Source: Acidovorax kalamii
GTDB taxonomy: Bacteria > Pseudomonadota > Gammaproteobacteria > Burkholderiales > Burkholderiaceae_C
Length of the DNA: 64,000 nt
Assembly: GCF_002245625.1 (NCBI RefSeq)
Contig: NZ_NOIG01000004.1
Coordinates: 372,001-436,000, forward strand
Direction: 5' to 3'
Part shown: one piece after another, positions 31,536 to 40,421 of the stretch
Layout: the number at the start of each line of letters is the position of its first letter
Position numbering within the stretch: the first letter of the stretch is position 1
The notes under the pieces: generated by a model
The model's database searches: none
The model's input: only the letters and a program-made list of their open reading frames with translations
What the model was told of the DNA's origin: nothing
Program-made: the position numbers and the translations under genes

Positions 31536-31591
31536 AGAAAAAATAGCCGCTACCGCCCGTCTGGCAAGCGGTAGCAGCTATCAAAAAGATA
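31531..31591. repeat. Dispersed palindromic repeat, copy 7
   Basis: AAAAAATAGCCGCTACCGCC, then GCAAGCGGTAGCAGCTATCA: a well preserved copy with a GCCGCTACCGC / GCGGTAGC stem, between the convergent LysR and YqeY-like genes. Confidence 0.8.
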
Positions 31592-31617
31592 CTGATGGGG
31601 TGGTGGTGAGGGGGCGA

Positions 31618-32064
31618 TCAGCCCGCCAGCGCAGCCTTCACGGCGGCCGACACCTGGCCCATGTCGGCCTTGCCCGCCAGGCGGGTCTTGACCACGCCCA
31701 TCACCTTGCCCATGTCGCCGGGGCCCGAGGCGCCGATTTCGGCCACGATGGCCTTCACGGCAGCCAGCGTTTCTTCGGCCGACATGCGCTCGGGCAGGTA
31801 GGCCTGCAGCACGGCCATCTCGGCCTTTTCCTTGTCGGCCAGATCCTGGCGGCCCGCGCCTTCAAACGCGGTGATCGAGTCCTTGCGCTGCTTGATGAGC
31901 TTGTCCACGATGGCCACGATGGCCGCGTCGTCCAGCACGATGCGCTCGTCCACTTCCTTTTGCTTCATCGCCGCCTGCAGCAGGCGGATGGTGCCCAGGC
32001 GCTCGCTGTCCTTGGCGCGCATGGCGGTTTTCATGTCTTCGGTGATCTGGTCCTTGAGGCTCAT
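31618..32064 (-). CDS. GatB/YqeY-domain protein
   Basis: A 148-residue all-helical protein of the YqeY family (MSLKDQITEDMKTAMRAKDS, RLGTIRLLQAAMKQKEVDER, then the GPGDMGKVMGVVKTRLAGKA C-terminal block). It resembles the tRNA-interacting tail of the GatB amidotransferase subunit, and the function of the stand-alone form is uncertain. It lies downstream of rpsU on the same strand, a common pairing in proteobacteria, but a terminator and a strong hairpin separate them here. The ATG at MSLKDQIT is preferred over the longer frame. Confidence 0.9.
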   Translation of the reverse strand: MSLKDQITEDMKTAMRAKDSERLGTIRLLQAAMKQKEVDERIVLDDAAIVAIVDKLIKQRKDSITAFEGAGRQDLADKEKAEMAVLQAYLPERMSAEETLAAVKAIVAEIGASGPGDMGKVMGVVKTRLAGKADMGQVSAAVKAALAG

Positions 32065-32105
32065 GAGGCTTTTCCTTGTCTTTGTGTGGGTCAGGCAGGG
32101 ACTTA

Positions 32106-32205
32106 GGGTTTGCAAAAAGCCCCTCTGGCTAGGCGTAGTGCCGCAGACAGTAGTCTTGCTACGGCAAGGCGCTACAACGACGCCAGAGGGGCTTTTTGCA
32201 AACCC
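32106..32205. repeat. Perfect 24-base inverted repeat around a 52-base centre
   Basis: The arms 32106-32129 (GGGTTTGCAAAAAGCCCC...) and 32182-32205 are exact inverted copies. The centre contains CTTGCTACGGCAAG-like secondary structure. It sits between the YqeY-like gene and the rpsU terminator. It looks like an intact mobile foldback element or an unusually long hairpin rather than a simple terminator. Confidence 0.85.
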
Positions 32206-32209
32206 GAAA

Positions 32210-32249
32210 AAACAAAAACCCGCGCTTGGCGTCCCTAGCGCGGGTTTGT
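32210..32249 (-). terminator. Rho-independent terminator of rpsU
   Basis: On the minus strand, AAACCCGCGCT - loop - AGCGCGGGTTTTTGTTTT, 36 bases after the rpsU stop codon. Confidence 0.85.
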
Positions 32250-32284
32250 CGGCACTCCGTATCAGAACGGGGCCAAAGCGGTAC

Positions 32285-32497
32285 TTAGTACAGCTTCTTG
32301 GGCAGTTGCATGCTGCGAACGCGCTTGTAGTGACGCTTCACGGCAGCAGCCTTCTTGCGCTTGCGCTCGGCGGTGGGCTTTTCGTAGAACTCACGGGCGC
32401 GCAGGTCGGTCAGCAGGCCGAGCTTTTCAATGGTGCGCTTGAAGCGGCGCAGGGCAACGTCAAAGGGTTCGTTTTCTTTTACGCGGATCGTAGTCAT
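32285..32497 (-). CDS. rpsU: Small ribosomal subunit protein bS21
   Basis: The 70-residue 30S ribosomal protein that helps mRNA base-pair during initiation. The sequence is highly recognisable: [20 protein letters not shown] near the start and an Arg/Lys-rich tail, [20 protein letters not shown]. Its length is typical. It has its own promoter and terminator. Confidence 0.97.
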
Positions 32498-32805
32498 TAG
32501 CTAATGTTTTCCAAATGTGCCTGCAGAGGGGCTTGGGGAGATCGGGCCTCAAGTCCGTACAAAGCGGTTTCCCCGTCTGTAACTAGTATTTGGCCGACGG
32601 GGCATTGCCAGCAAAGCCGGAGATTATAGCCTCTATCCGCGCCAGTGGTGCAAGGGGCGCCCGCCTTTCGGTGGATGTTGCGCGAGGATGGCGTCTGGGG
32701 CGGTTGCCAGGTCGGCAATGGCGCGAAATTTGCTTCATGTTGTAACACTCCTACTCATCGGTGGGGAGCCCTGGCCATCCGCCCGGGCGGCCCCGCCACA
32801 ACACC
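32498..32805. other. Intergenic region between rpsU and the GGDEF-EAL gene
   Basis: About 308 bases between divergent genes. It contains the probable rpsU promoter and a GC-rich stretch before the GGDEF-EAL gene. I see no gene or further structured element. Confidence 0.6.
32623..32653 (-). promoter_or_regulatory. Probable rpsU promoter
   Basis: On the minus strand a perfect TATAAT (32628-32623) is preceded by TTGCAC (32653-32648) with a 19-base spacer. The spacing is slightly long, but both boxes are good. It leaves a leader of about 120 bases. Confidence 0.55.
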
Positions 32806-35800
32806 ATGGCATTCATGCGCCGCGTATCGGGTTGGCTGGGCCGCCTCAGTGTGGGCCGCAAGCTCATGCTCATCTATCTGCTGGACCTGACGGCGGTGAT
32901 CTACGTCTCCAGCATCCTGATCCATGAGAAGTACCTGGCCATCGACTTCACGCGCAAGGAGATCGTGGGCACCACCTATGCGGCGGTGGTGCGCGACGGC
33001 TTGCTGGGGCAGTTTCTGGATGCGTCCCAGCAGCCACCGCCGGTGGCTGAGGTGCTGGCCCGGCTGGCCGTGGTGCGCGAGGCCCATGACGAGCAGTTGC
33101 ACACCGGCGATGCAGGCCAGCGCTTCAGTACCGCGCTGGAGCAGTTGCCCGGCACGGCATCGCCCGCCCCGGGGGTATCCGCCGGGGGCAATACCCCGTC
33201 GCTCACCCTGCAGCGCAGCCAGCTGTTGCGCGAGGGGCGCGAGCTGCTCACCACCGTGGGCAACCAGTCCAATCTGATCCTGGACCCGGACCTGGACAGC
33301 TACTACGTGATGTCGCTGGTGGTGCTGCGCTTCCCGGAGCTGCTGCAGGCGGTGCACGACACGGTGAGTTTTCTGAGTGCGGCGCCCTCGGCGCGGGGGC
33401 CGCAGTGGAACTCGGAGCTGCTCACGCTGGTGGGGCGGCTGGACGCGGTGGCGCAGGGCATTGAGTCGGACTACAACCAGGCCTTCATTGCAGGGTCCCC
33501 CGAGATGCGCGCGGCCTTGGGCCCGCAGCGCGAGGCGCTCAAGGCGTCGCTGGCGAGCCTGCAGGCCCTGCTGCAGGGCATTGCCGCTGGCGAATCGCGC
33601 CTGACGCTGGCCCAGGTGGGCGCGCAGCAGGCCCAGGTGCTGGGCGCGCTGCGCGATGCCTGGTCGGTGGGCATCGTGGACCTGGAGCGTCTGTTGAACC
33701 AGCGGGTGGACAGCCTGTTTGCGCGCATGTGGCTGCACCTGGGCACGGCCCTGGTGCTGCTGGGTTGCATCCTCTCGCTCGTCACGCTGGTGGCACGCCA
33801 GATCGCCAAGCCCCTGCAGCAGCTGGCGCGGGTGGCTGACGAGGTGCGCAAGAGCGGCGACCACACCCTGCGCGCGCAGTGGAACAGCCGCGACGAAATC
33901 GGCCGCCTGTTCACCGCGTTCAACGAGATGCTGTCGCAGCTCGACCGCGACCGCGTGCTGCAGCAGGAGCTTGCCGCCAGCGCCCGCGCGGCCGAGGCGC
34001 AGCGCGAGCTGGTGGAGGCCTTCCCCATCCCCATGGTGGTCACGTCCATCCCCGAGCACGAGGTGCTGCACTCCAACGCGCCCGCCGCCCATTGGCTGGG
34101 TGGTCGCAAGACCGACCCCTGGGCCGTGGGGCTGGAGCCTGGCGTGCGCGCGCGGTTCTTTCAGCGCCTGGCGGACCAGGGCTCGGTTGATGAATTTGAA
34201 GTGCGCTGGAAGGGCAGCCCTGAGCCTTCGTGGGCCGTGCTGTCGGCGCGGCGCCTGCAGTTCCAGGGGCGCGACTCGGTGCTCACGGCGTTCACGCCCA
34301 TCAATGTGCTCAAGGTCATGGAGCAGCGCCTGGAGCTGTGGGCCAAGGTGTTCGAGGCCTCGTCCGAAGGCATCATCATCATGAACGCCGATCAGCAGAT
34401 CATCAGCGTGAACAAGGCGTTTTGCCGCAGCACGCACTACGACTTCTACGAACTCATCGGCGAAGGCCTGGGCTCGCTGTTGGAAGAAGCCGGGGGCGAG
34501 CCGCTGTCGGCGCAGATCCGCCGCACCATGGCCGACAAGGAGTCCTGGCAGGGCGAGGTGCGGTTTCGCCGCCGCTCGGGCGAGACCTACCCGGCCTGGC
34601 TCATGGTGTCGGCCGTGCGCGAGGGCAAGGGGGGCGCCGTGGCCAACCACATCGGCATTGCCATCGACATCACCGACCGCAAGCACAACGAGGAACGCAT
34701 CCAGTTCCTCGCGCACCACGACGTGCTCACCGAACTGCCCAACCGCTCGCTGTGTGTGCAGCGCCTGCAGATGGCACTGGCCCAGGCACCCATCACCGGC
34801 GAGAAGGTGGCCGTGCTGTTCATCGACCTGGACCGCTTCAAATCCATCAACGACACGCTGGGCCACCACATTGGCGACGGCCTGCTGCGCTCGGTGGCCG
34901 CGCGCCTCACGCAGGCCGTGCGCAGCCGTGACACGGTGAGCCGCCTGGGCGGCGACGAGTTTGTGGTGGTGATGCGCGACGTGGCCGGGCGCGAGGACGT
35001 GCAGCAGCTGGTGGAGCGGCGCCTGATCCCGCTCATCCGCCAGAGCCACCCGGTGGAAGGGCATGAGCTGAACGTGTCGTGCAGCGTGGGCATTGCGGTC
35101 TACCCCGAGGACGGCAGCGACATCGACGAACTCATGCGCCGCGCCGACGCCGCCATGTACGAGGCCAAGACCACCGGCCGCGACATGGCGCTGTTCTACT
35201 CGATGGAAACTGACCTGCGTGCCGTGGCACGCCAGACCATGGAGCAGCAGCTGCGCCGCGCGCTGGAGCGCAACGAGCTGAGCCTGCACTACCAGCCGCG
35301 CCTGTCCGCCAAGGGCGCGCGCCTGCTGGGGGTGGAGGCGCTGCTGCGGTGGAACAGCCCGGTGCTGGGCGCCATCCCGCCCAGCGAGTTCATCCCCATC
35401 GCCGAAGAAAGCGGCATGATCCGCGCGATTGGCGGCTGGGTGCTGCAGCAGGCCTGCGAGCAGTGGGTGCGCTGGCAGGCACTGCCCCAGGGCCAGGGCG
35501 CGCACCCGCTGGCAGATGTGTCGATCTCCGTCAACCTCTCGGCCGCCCAGCTGTCCGACCCTGCGCTGGTGTCCGACATCGAGGCGCTGCTCGCCCGCAC
35601 CGGCATGCCCGCCCACCGGCTGGAGCTGGAGATCACCGAATCGCAGCTCATGGACAACGCCCATGCCGCCGCGCAGCAACTGGCAGCACTCAAGGCACTG
35701 GGCGTGCAGCTGTCCATCGACGACTTCGGCACGGGGTATTCGAGCCTGGCCTACCTCAAGCGCTTTGATATCGACCGACTCAAGGTGGACAAGTCCTTTG

Positions 35801-36084
35801 TGCGCGACATGCTGACCAACCCCGCCGACATGGCCATCACCCGCGCCATCATCGCGCTGGGCCACACGCTGGGGCTGCGCATCGTGGCCGAAGGCGTGGA
35901 AGACCTGGCCACGGCCCAGGTGCTGGGCGCGCTGGACTGCGAGGAGCTGCAGGGCTACTACTTCAGCCGCCCCTTGCCGCTGGACCACCTGGAGGCCTGG
36001 GCGCTGCAGCACCGCTTGCTGCAGGGGGCATCGTTGCGTACGTTGGATGCCACCAGCACACAACCCGCACCGCTGATGGGGTGA
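32806..36084 (+). CDS. Membrane HAMP-PAS-GGDEF-EAL c-di-GMP turnover protein
   Basis: A 1092-residue inner-membrane signalling protein. A helix near the N terminus (about 20-38) and a second at about 305-327 flank a helical periplasmic sensor. A HAMP linker follows (QIAKPLQQLARVADEVRKSG), then PAS segments (about 395-500 and 510-625), a GGDEF domain with GGDEF at 715-719 preceded by an RSRD inhibitory site, and an EAL domain with EAL at 844-846. Both active-site signatures look intact. I start at the ATG of MAFMRRVSGWL. It stands alone, so its partners are unknown. Confidence 0.92.
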   Translation: MAFMRRVSGWLGRLSVGRKLMLIYLLDLTAVIYVSSILIHEKYLAIDFTRKEIVGTTYAAVVRDGLLGQFLDASQQPPPVAEVLARLAVVREAHDEQLHTGDAGQRFSTALEQLPGTASPAPGVSAGGNTPSLTLQRSQLLREGRELLTTVGNQSNLILDPDLDSYYVMSLVVLRFPELLQAVHDTVSFLSAAPSARGPQWNSELLTLVGRLDAVAQGIESDYNQAFIAGSPEMRAALGPQREALKASLASLQALLQGIAAGESRLTLAQVGAQQAQVLGALRDAWSVGIVDLERLLNQRVDSLFARMWLHLGTALVLLGCILSLVTLVARQIAKPLQQLARVADEVRKSGDHTLRAQWNSRDEIGRLFTAFNEMLSQLDRDRVLQQELAASARAAEAQRELVEAFPIPMVVTSIPEHEVLHSNAPAAHWLGGRKTDPWAVGLEPGVRARFFQRLADQGSVDEFEVRWKGSPEPSWAVLSARRLQFQGRDSVLTAFTPINVLKVMEQRLELWAKVFEASSEGIIIMNADQQIISVNKAFCRSTHYDFYELIGEGLGSLLEEAGGEPLSAQIRRTMADKESWQGEVRFRRRSGETYPAWLMVSAVREGKGGAVANHIGIAIDITDRKHNEERIQFLAHHDVLTELPNRSLCVQRLQMALAQAPITGEKVAVLFIDLDRFKSINDTLGHHIGDGLLRSVAARLTQAVRSRDTVSRLGGDEFVVVMRDVAGREDVQQLVERRLIPLIRQSHPVEGHELNVSCSVGIAVYPEDGSDIDELMRRADAAMYEAKTTGRDMALFYSMETDLRAVARQTMEQQLRRALERNELSLHYQPRLSAKGARLLGVEALLRWNSPVLGAIPPSEFIPIAEESGMIRAIGGWVLQQACEQWVRWQALPQGQGAHPLADVSISVNLSAAQLSDPALVSDIEALLARTGMPAHRLELEITESQLMDNAHAAAQQLAALKALGVQLSIDDFGTGYSSLAYLKRFDIDRLKVDKSFVRDMLTNPADMAITRAIIALGHTLGLRIVAEGVEDLATAQVLGALDCEELQGYYFSRPLPLDHLEAWALQHRLLQGASLRTLDATSTQPAPLMG

Positions 36085-36114
36085 CGCCGCGCCGCGCTGC
36101 GGGGCTTGCCGGGG

Positions 36115-36429
36115 TCAGCCCAGGCGCAGGTGGAGCAAAACCGCCAGTCCGGTCAGGATCACGCCCGGCGCCAGATTGCCCAGCCACACGGCGGGGCGTG
36201 ATGTGGAGCGACCCGAGATGCGCGAGTCGGCCCGCAGGTAGGCATCGCCTTCGTCGGTAAGCAGCCAGCGCAGCATGACCGCGCCCCCGGCCAACGATCC
36301 GACACCCAGCGCTGCGAGGATGGCGACAAAGATGTTGCCGCCGATGCTCGCCGCAGGCACCAACGCTACGAGGGCACCGACGGCCGTGGCGGCGGCCTGC
36401 AATTTTTCTGCGCGCTCCATCGCATCCAT
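36115..36429 (-). CDS. Small hypothetical membrane protein
   Basis: A 104-residue protein with three likely membrane segments (about residues 10-28, 33-55, 82-100) and a short charged stretch, DEGDAYLRADSRISGRSTSR, between the second and third. The start MDAMERAEKLQ gives a short cytoplasmic helix first. No family is recognised. It converges with the GGDEF-EAL gene. Confidence 0.65.
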   Translation of the reverse strand: MDAMERAEKLQAAATAVGALVALVPAASIGGNIFVAILAALGVGSLAGGAVMLRWLLTDEGDAYLRADSRISGRSTSRPAVWLGNLAPGVILTGLAVLLHLRLG

Positions 36430-36528
36430 GCCGGTCCCCTGATGAAAAGACGCCCGGGGTGAAAGCCCGGTGGGCTGGCCGGAGTGTAGGCGCGTTGTCC
36501 TGGTGGTGTCTTCCGCTTCAGTGATGCG

Positions 36529-37782
36529 TCATGCACCACCGGCCAGCGGCAGCGCTTGCGCACACGCATGCGCGCTGGCCCAGGCCCACTGGAAGTTGTA
36601 GCCGCCCAGCCATCCCGTCACGTCCACCACCTCGCCAATGAAATACAGGCCGGGCTGCGTCTTGCACTCCATGGTCTGCTGCGACAGCGCCTTGGTGTCC
36701 ACGCCACCCAGCGTGACCTCGGCCTTCTTGTAGCCCTCGGTGCCTGTGGGCGTCAGCTCCCAGCGCGCCAGCTGCTCGGCCAGGCGCGCCAGGGCCTTAT
36801 CACTGGCTTCGTTGATGGGGCGCTGCCAGTCGGCTTCGCGGCTGGCCCAGGCGTCGGCCAGGCGGCTGGGCACCAGGGTGGCCAGCTCGTTGGCAATCAG
36901 CTTGCGCGAACGCGACTTGCCCTGCGCCAGCGCCGCAGGCAGATCCACGGTGGGCGCAAGGTTGATGGCCAGCGGCGTGCCCTCCTGCCAGTAGCTCGAA
37001 ATCTGCAATACGGCAGGGCCCGACAGGCCCCGGTGGGTGAACAGCAGGTCTTCATCAAACGCCATGCGGGCTTTTTTGGCACCCGTGCTGATCTGGACCG
37101 GCAGCGCCAGCCCTGCCAACTGTGCATATGGCGCCCAGTCCGCACCGTCAAAGGTCAGCGGCACCAGGCCCGGGCGGCGCTCCACCAGCGGGATCTGGAA
37201 CTGCTGCGCCAGCCGGTAGCCGAAGTCCGTGGCGCCGATCTTGGGGATCGACAGCCCGCCCGTGGCAATCACCAGCGACCGCGCTTGCACCGGGCCCCGG
37301 TCAGTATCAATTTGATAGCTATCAGCGCTTGATGGATGCGCGGTAGCGGCCAAAAAGGCTATGCTTCTGACGGTACAAGGCTGCCAATGGGTCACCCCAC
37401 CCGCCGCGCACTCGGCCAGCAGCATGGCAATGATGTCCTCGGCCGAACGGTCGGCAAACAGCTGGCCCTTGTGTTTTTCGTGGTGGGCGATGCCGTGCTT
37501 GTCCACCAGCGCAATGAAATCCTGCGGCGTGTAGCGCGACAGCGCCGAGCGGCAGAACTGCGGGTTCTGCCCCACAAAGTGCTTGTGGGGTGCGGCCGGG
37601 TCCAGGTCGCGGTTGGTGAAGTTGCAGCGCCCGCCGCCCGAGATGCGGATCTTCTCTGCCACCTTGTCGGCATGGTCGATGAGCAAAACCTTCAGCCCCC
37701 GCTGGCCCGCCTGGCCCGCGCAGAACAGGCCGGCCGCGCCGGCGCCGATGATGATGGCGTCAAAAAATGGGATCGTCGGCAC
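36529..37782 (-). CDS. HI0933-family FAD-dependent oxidoreductase
   Basis: A 417-residue flavoprotein of the HI0933/BaiN/YhiN group. The FAD-binding Rossmann loop FDAIIIGAGAAGLFCAGQAG is at residues about 7-26, followed by the group's KIRISGGGRCNFTNRD signature, VIATGGLSIPKIGATDFGY and the C-terminal GEVVDVTGWLGGYNFQWAWA. The physiological substrate of the group is mostly unknown. I use the GTG start before PTIPFFDAI, since the open frame upstream lies in a dispersed repeat. Residues near 135-157 (IAFLAATAHPSSADSYQID) are encoded by an in-frame copy of the short repeat. Confidence 0.88.
   Translation of the reverse strand: MPTIPFFDAIIIGAGAAGLFCAGQAGQRGLKVLLIDHADKVAEKIRISGGGRCNFTNRDLDPAAPHKHFVGQNPQFCRSALSRYTPQDFIALVDKHGIAHHEKHKGQLFADRSAEDIIAMLLAECAAGGVTHWQPCTVRSIAFLAATAHPSSADSYQIDTDRGPVQARSLVIATGGLSIPKIGATDFGYRLAQQFQIPLVERRPGLVPLTFDGADWAPYAQLAGLALPVQISTGAKKARMAFDEDLLFTHRGLSGPAVLQISSYWQEGTPLAINLAPTVDLPAALAQGKSRSRKLIANELATLVPSRLADAWASREADWQRPINEASDKALARLAEQLARWELTPTGTEGYKKAEVTLGGVDTKALSQQTMECKTQPGLYFIGEVVDVTGWLGGYNFQWAWASAHACAQALPLAGGA
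37307..37370 (-). repeat. Dispersed repeat inserted in frame within the flavoprotein gene, copy 8
   Basis: AATTTGATAGCTATCAGCGC, then TTGATGGATGCGCGGTAGCG and CCAAAAAGGCTATGCTTC: the clearest coding copy of the dispersed repeat. It lies in the antisense direction of the flavoprotein gene and encodes a non-conserved loop without breaking the frame. Confidence 0.8.
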
Positions 37783-37871
37783 GGCGTGTGGATGCGGTTG
37801 GGAAAGGGGCTGATTGTGCCGACTTTGACCGCTCCGCTGCCTGCTACCCGTGGAGCACGCGCGGCCCATGC

Positions 37872-37980
37872 CAGTGACCGCCGCGCAAGGGCCGCCCCGC
37901 CGCGCTGGCGGTGTCCCCCTTCCCGAATTGCGTAGCAATTCGAGAGAAGGGGGAAGCGGCGCAACCGCTCAGGGGGATGG
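37872..37980. repeat. Long dispersed intergenic repeat, copy 2
   Basis: Inverted near-copy of 15942-16047, with CCCTTCCCGAATTGC and GCAATTCGAGAGAAGGGGGA as the palindromic centre and CGCTCAGGGGG at its end. It fills the gap between the siderophore-receptor 3' end and the flavoprotein gene. Confidence 0.88.
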
Positions 37981-40182
37981 TCAGAATTTCGCGCGCAACG
38001 TCACGCTCAGGTTGCGCGGGTCGGCGTAGTTTCCGTAGTCCAGGTTGGCCCAGTACTTCTGGTTGGTCACGTTGTTCACGGCCACCGTGGCGCTGAGCTT
38101 GGGGTTGAACTGCCAGGACGCGCGCAGGTTGAGGATGGCCTTGGGCGATTGCTTCACCGTTACCGTGCCGCTGGGGTGCGGGATGTTGAAGCCTTCGATG
38201 GCGCTTTGCCAGGTCAGGTTGCCGCCCACCGACAGCGGCGCCAGGGCCCCCGAAAGCTGGTAGTCCGTGCCCAGTTGCAGCAGGTAGTCCGGCATGTTGG
38301 CGTAGATCAGGTCGGTGGGGGCACGCGTGACCTTGGCGCGGGTAAGGCCTGCACTCACGCGCCAATGCCGGGTGGCCATGCCTGCGAACTCCAGCTCGAA
38401 GCCGGTGGACTTCGTGCCGTTCACGGCCACGTAGGGCAAGGTGCCGTCGGGCAGCGGCGTGGTGATGGCGCTGTCGCGCACGCCGAAGTTGTCCTGCTTC
38501 GTCTGGAACACCGCAAAGTGCGCCTGGATGCGGCGCTCGAACAGCTCGGCCTTGAGGCCGGCCTCGGCATTGCTGCCGATGACGGGCGACAGCGGATTGT
38601 TGTGGCGGTCCTTGTAGTTCTGCGGGTTGAAGATGCGCGCGTAGCTGGCGTAGGCCGACAGGGTGGGCGTGATGTCGTACACCGCGCCGATGAAGGGCGT
38701 GACCTTGCGGTTCTCGTCCTGCACGGCCGAGCGGCCCGCATAGGCTCCTGTGGTGCCATAGGTGTCGGAGTGGCGGTGCCAGTCGGTCAGGCGCAGGCCG
38801 GTGAGCACTGACAGCGGGTCGGCCAGGCGCCAGCGTGCCGAGGCGAACAGGCCGGTCTGCTGCGTGATCTGCGTGCGCCAGGCGCCGGTCTTGGAGTACG
38901 TGGGCGCAGGCGCGTTGCCGTCCCAGGTGTAGATGTTGGGGATCACATAGCTCCAGCCCGCCACGGAGGTGTAGCCATCGGTGCGCGTGGCGGTGCGCGT
39001 GGAGCTCATGCCCACCACCAGGTCGTGCTTGCGGCCGCCCAGCTCGAACTTGCCCGACAGGTAGGCATCCACCGTGTCCTGCTTTTCGCTGCTGCCGTTG
39101 ACAGCGGCATACAGCGTGGTGCCTGCGCCCGTCACCGGGTTGATGAAGGGCGCCTTGGCGGTGGTGGCGCCATAGCCGTAGGTGCTCAGGCGGAAGGTGT
39201 CGCCTTCGGTGTGGTTCAGCGCGGCCTTCAGGCTCCAGTCGTCGTTGATCTGGTGGTCCAGCGTGGCGTAGAGCGTGCCGGAAGTGCGCTCCCAGCGCGT
39301 CCACGATGGCGAGAAGCTGGTGGAGATCGGTAGGTCGATGGGCGCGCCCGTGGTGGCAAAACGGGGGATGGTGCCCCAGATCGGCGCCTTGGGGTCGTTG
39401 GACTGGCGTTGGTAGCCCACCGACACCACGGTGGCAGTGCCGATGTCGGCTTCCACCGCTGCCAGCAGGGCGGTCTTGTCCTCGGAGTAGCGGTCGCGGA
39501 AGCTCTCTTTCTTCTGCGGGGCCACGACCAGGCGGCTGCGCACGCTGCCGTCGCTGTTGAGCGGTGCGTTGATGTCCAACTCGCCCCGGTAAAGGCTCCA
39601 CGAACCCGCCGTGAGCGCCACGGAGGCGGCGAACTCGCGCTGCGGGCGCTTGCGGATCATGTTGATGGTGGCCGAAGGCACGCCCACACCGGTCTGGATG
39701 CCGTTGGCGCCGCGCACGATGTCGATGCGCTCGTACAGCGCGGTGTCGAACTCCTGGTTGGTGCTGCTGCTATAGCTGGGCAGGCCGTCCGTCTGGAAGT
39801 CGGTGATCTGGAAGCCCCGTGCGTAGTACAGCGGGCGCTGCGTGTCGTAGAAGCTCACAGCAATGCCGTTCACGTTGCGCAGCACGCTGTCGATGCTGGT
39901 GAGCGACTGGCGCTCAATCTGCGCACGGTTCACGGTGCTGACCGACTGCGGCGTTTCACGCGCCGTGAGCTGCAGCCGGGTGGAAGCACTTTCGCGCGCG
40001 CCCGACACGGTGACGCTATCGAGTGCCTTGGGCGCCACGACCTGGTCGGTGGTGGTGGCCGAAGAGGTGTCTGTGACTGCGGGCTGCTGGGCCCAGGCGG
40101 CACCCGCCAGATTGGCGGCAAGTGCGGAAGCGATGGCCAGGGGGTGAACGGCACAGACAAAGCGCCTGCGGGGTGCGGACAT
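37981..40182 (-). CDS. TonB-dependent siderophore receptor
   Basis: An outer-membrane transporter for ferric siderophores, 733 residues. The signal peptide ends at about residue 31 (LAGAAWAQQ). A plug domain follows (about 60-170, with SVSTVNRAQIERQSLTSIDS and YERIDIVRGANGIQTGVGVP). The rest is a beta-barrel ending in the aromatic C terminus ...TLRAKF. The plug sequence resembles receptors of the FpvA/FhuE type for hydroxamate or pyoverdine-like ligands; the exact siderophore is not predictable. A Fur box about 100 bases upstream implies induction by iron starvation. No synthesis genes are nearby, so it probably takes up foreign siderophores. Confidence 0.92.
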   Translation of the reverse strand: MSAPRRRFVCAVHPLAIASALAANLAGAAWAQQPAVTDTSSATTTDQVVAPKALDSVTVSGARESASTRLQLTARETPQSVSTVNRAQIERQSLTSIDSVLRNVNGIAVSFYDTQRPLYYARGFQITDFQTDGLPSYSSSTNQEFDTALYERIDIVRGANGIQTGVGVPSATINMIRKRPQREFAASVALTAGSWSLYRGELDINAPLNSDGSVRSRLVVAPQKKESFRDRYSEDKTALLAAVEADIGTATVVSVGYQRQSNDPKAPIWGTIPRFATTGAPIDLPISTSFSPSWTRWERTSGTLYATLDHQINDDWSLKAALNHTEGDTFRLSTYGYGATTAKAPFINPVTGAGTTLYAAVNGSSEKQDTVDAYLSGKFELGGRKHDLVVGMSSTRTATRTDGYTSVAGWSYVIPNIYTWDGNAPAPTYSKTGAWRTQITQQTGLFASARWRLADPLSVLTGLRLTDWHRHSDTYGTTGAYAGRSAVQDENRKVTPFIGAVYDITPTLSAYASYARIFNPQNYKDRHNNPLSPVIGSNAEAGLKAELFERRIQAHFAVFQTKQDNFGVRDSAITTPLPDGTLPYVAVNGTKSTGFELEFAGMATRHWRVSAGLTRAKVTRAPTDLIYANMPDYLLQLGTDYQLSGALAPLSVGGNLTWQSAIEGFNIPHPSGTVTVKQSPKAILNLRASWQFNPKLSATVAVNNVTNQKYWANLDYGNYADPRNLSVTLRAKF

Positions 40183-40280
40183 GAACGGGCTCCAGAGGGA
40201 AAGCGGTGACGGGCTGGCTTGCAGCGCTTTTCCTACGGGACGCACGGCTGGCTGGGAACAGTTGTAAAAATTGTAAACGC

Positions 40281-40299
40281 GAATGAGAATAATTGTTGA
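40281..40299 (-). promoter_or_regulatory. Fur box upstream of the siderophore receptor
   Basis: GAATGAGAATAATTGTTGA matches the GATAATGATAATCATTATC consensus well, with the G-A-A-T-AAT triplet pattern. It lies about 99 bases before the receptor start codon, in an AT-rich stretch. Confidence 0.7.
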
Positions 40300-40421
40300 C
40301 AACTAATTGTTCTGCAGCACGATACCTGCCGTTTTGTCGCAATGGCACAACGGGCTGGCACATGGCCGGGCACGGGTCAAGGCAGCCACACAGGGCTGAG
40401 CGCATGCCGGGGAGAAGGTTC

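Noticed and set aside
32755..36063. A long open frame antisense to the second GGDEF-EAL gene
   Set aside because: It is low-complexity His/Gln-rich protein typical of antisense frames in high-GC genes.
36790..37935. An upstream start for the flavoprotein within the long dispersed repeat
   Set aside because: The added 52 residues are encoded by repeat DNA and precede the conserved FAD-binding start, so the GTG at 37782 is preferred.
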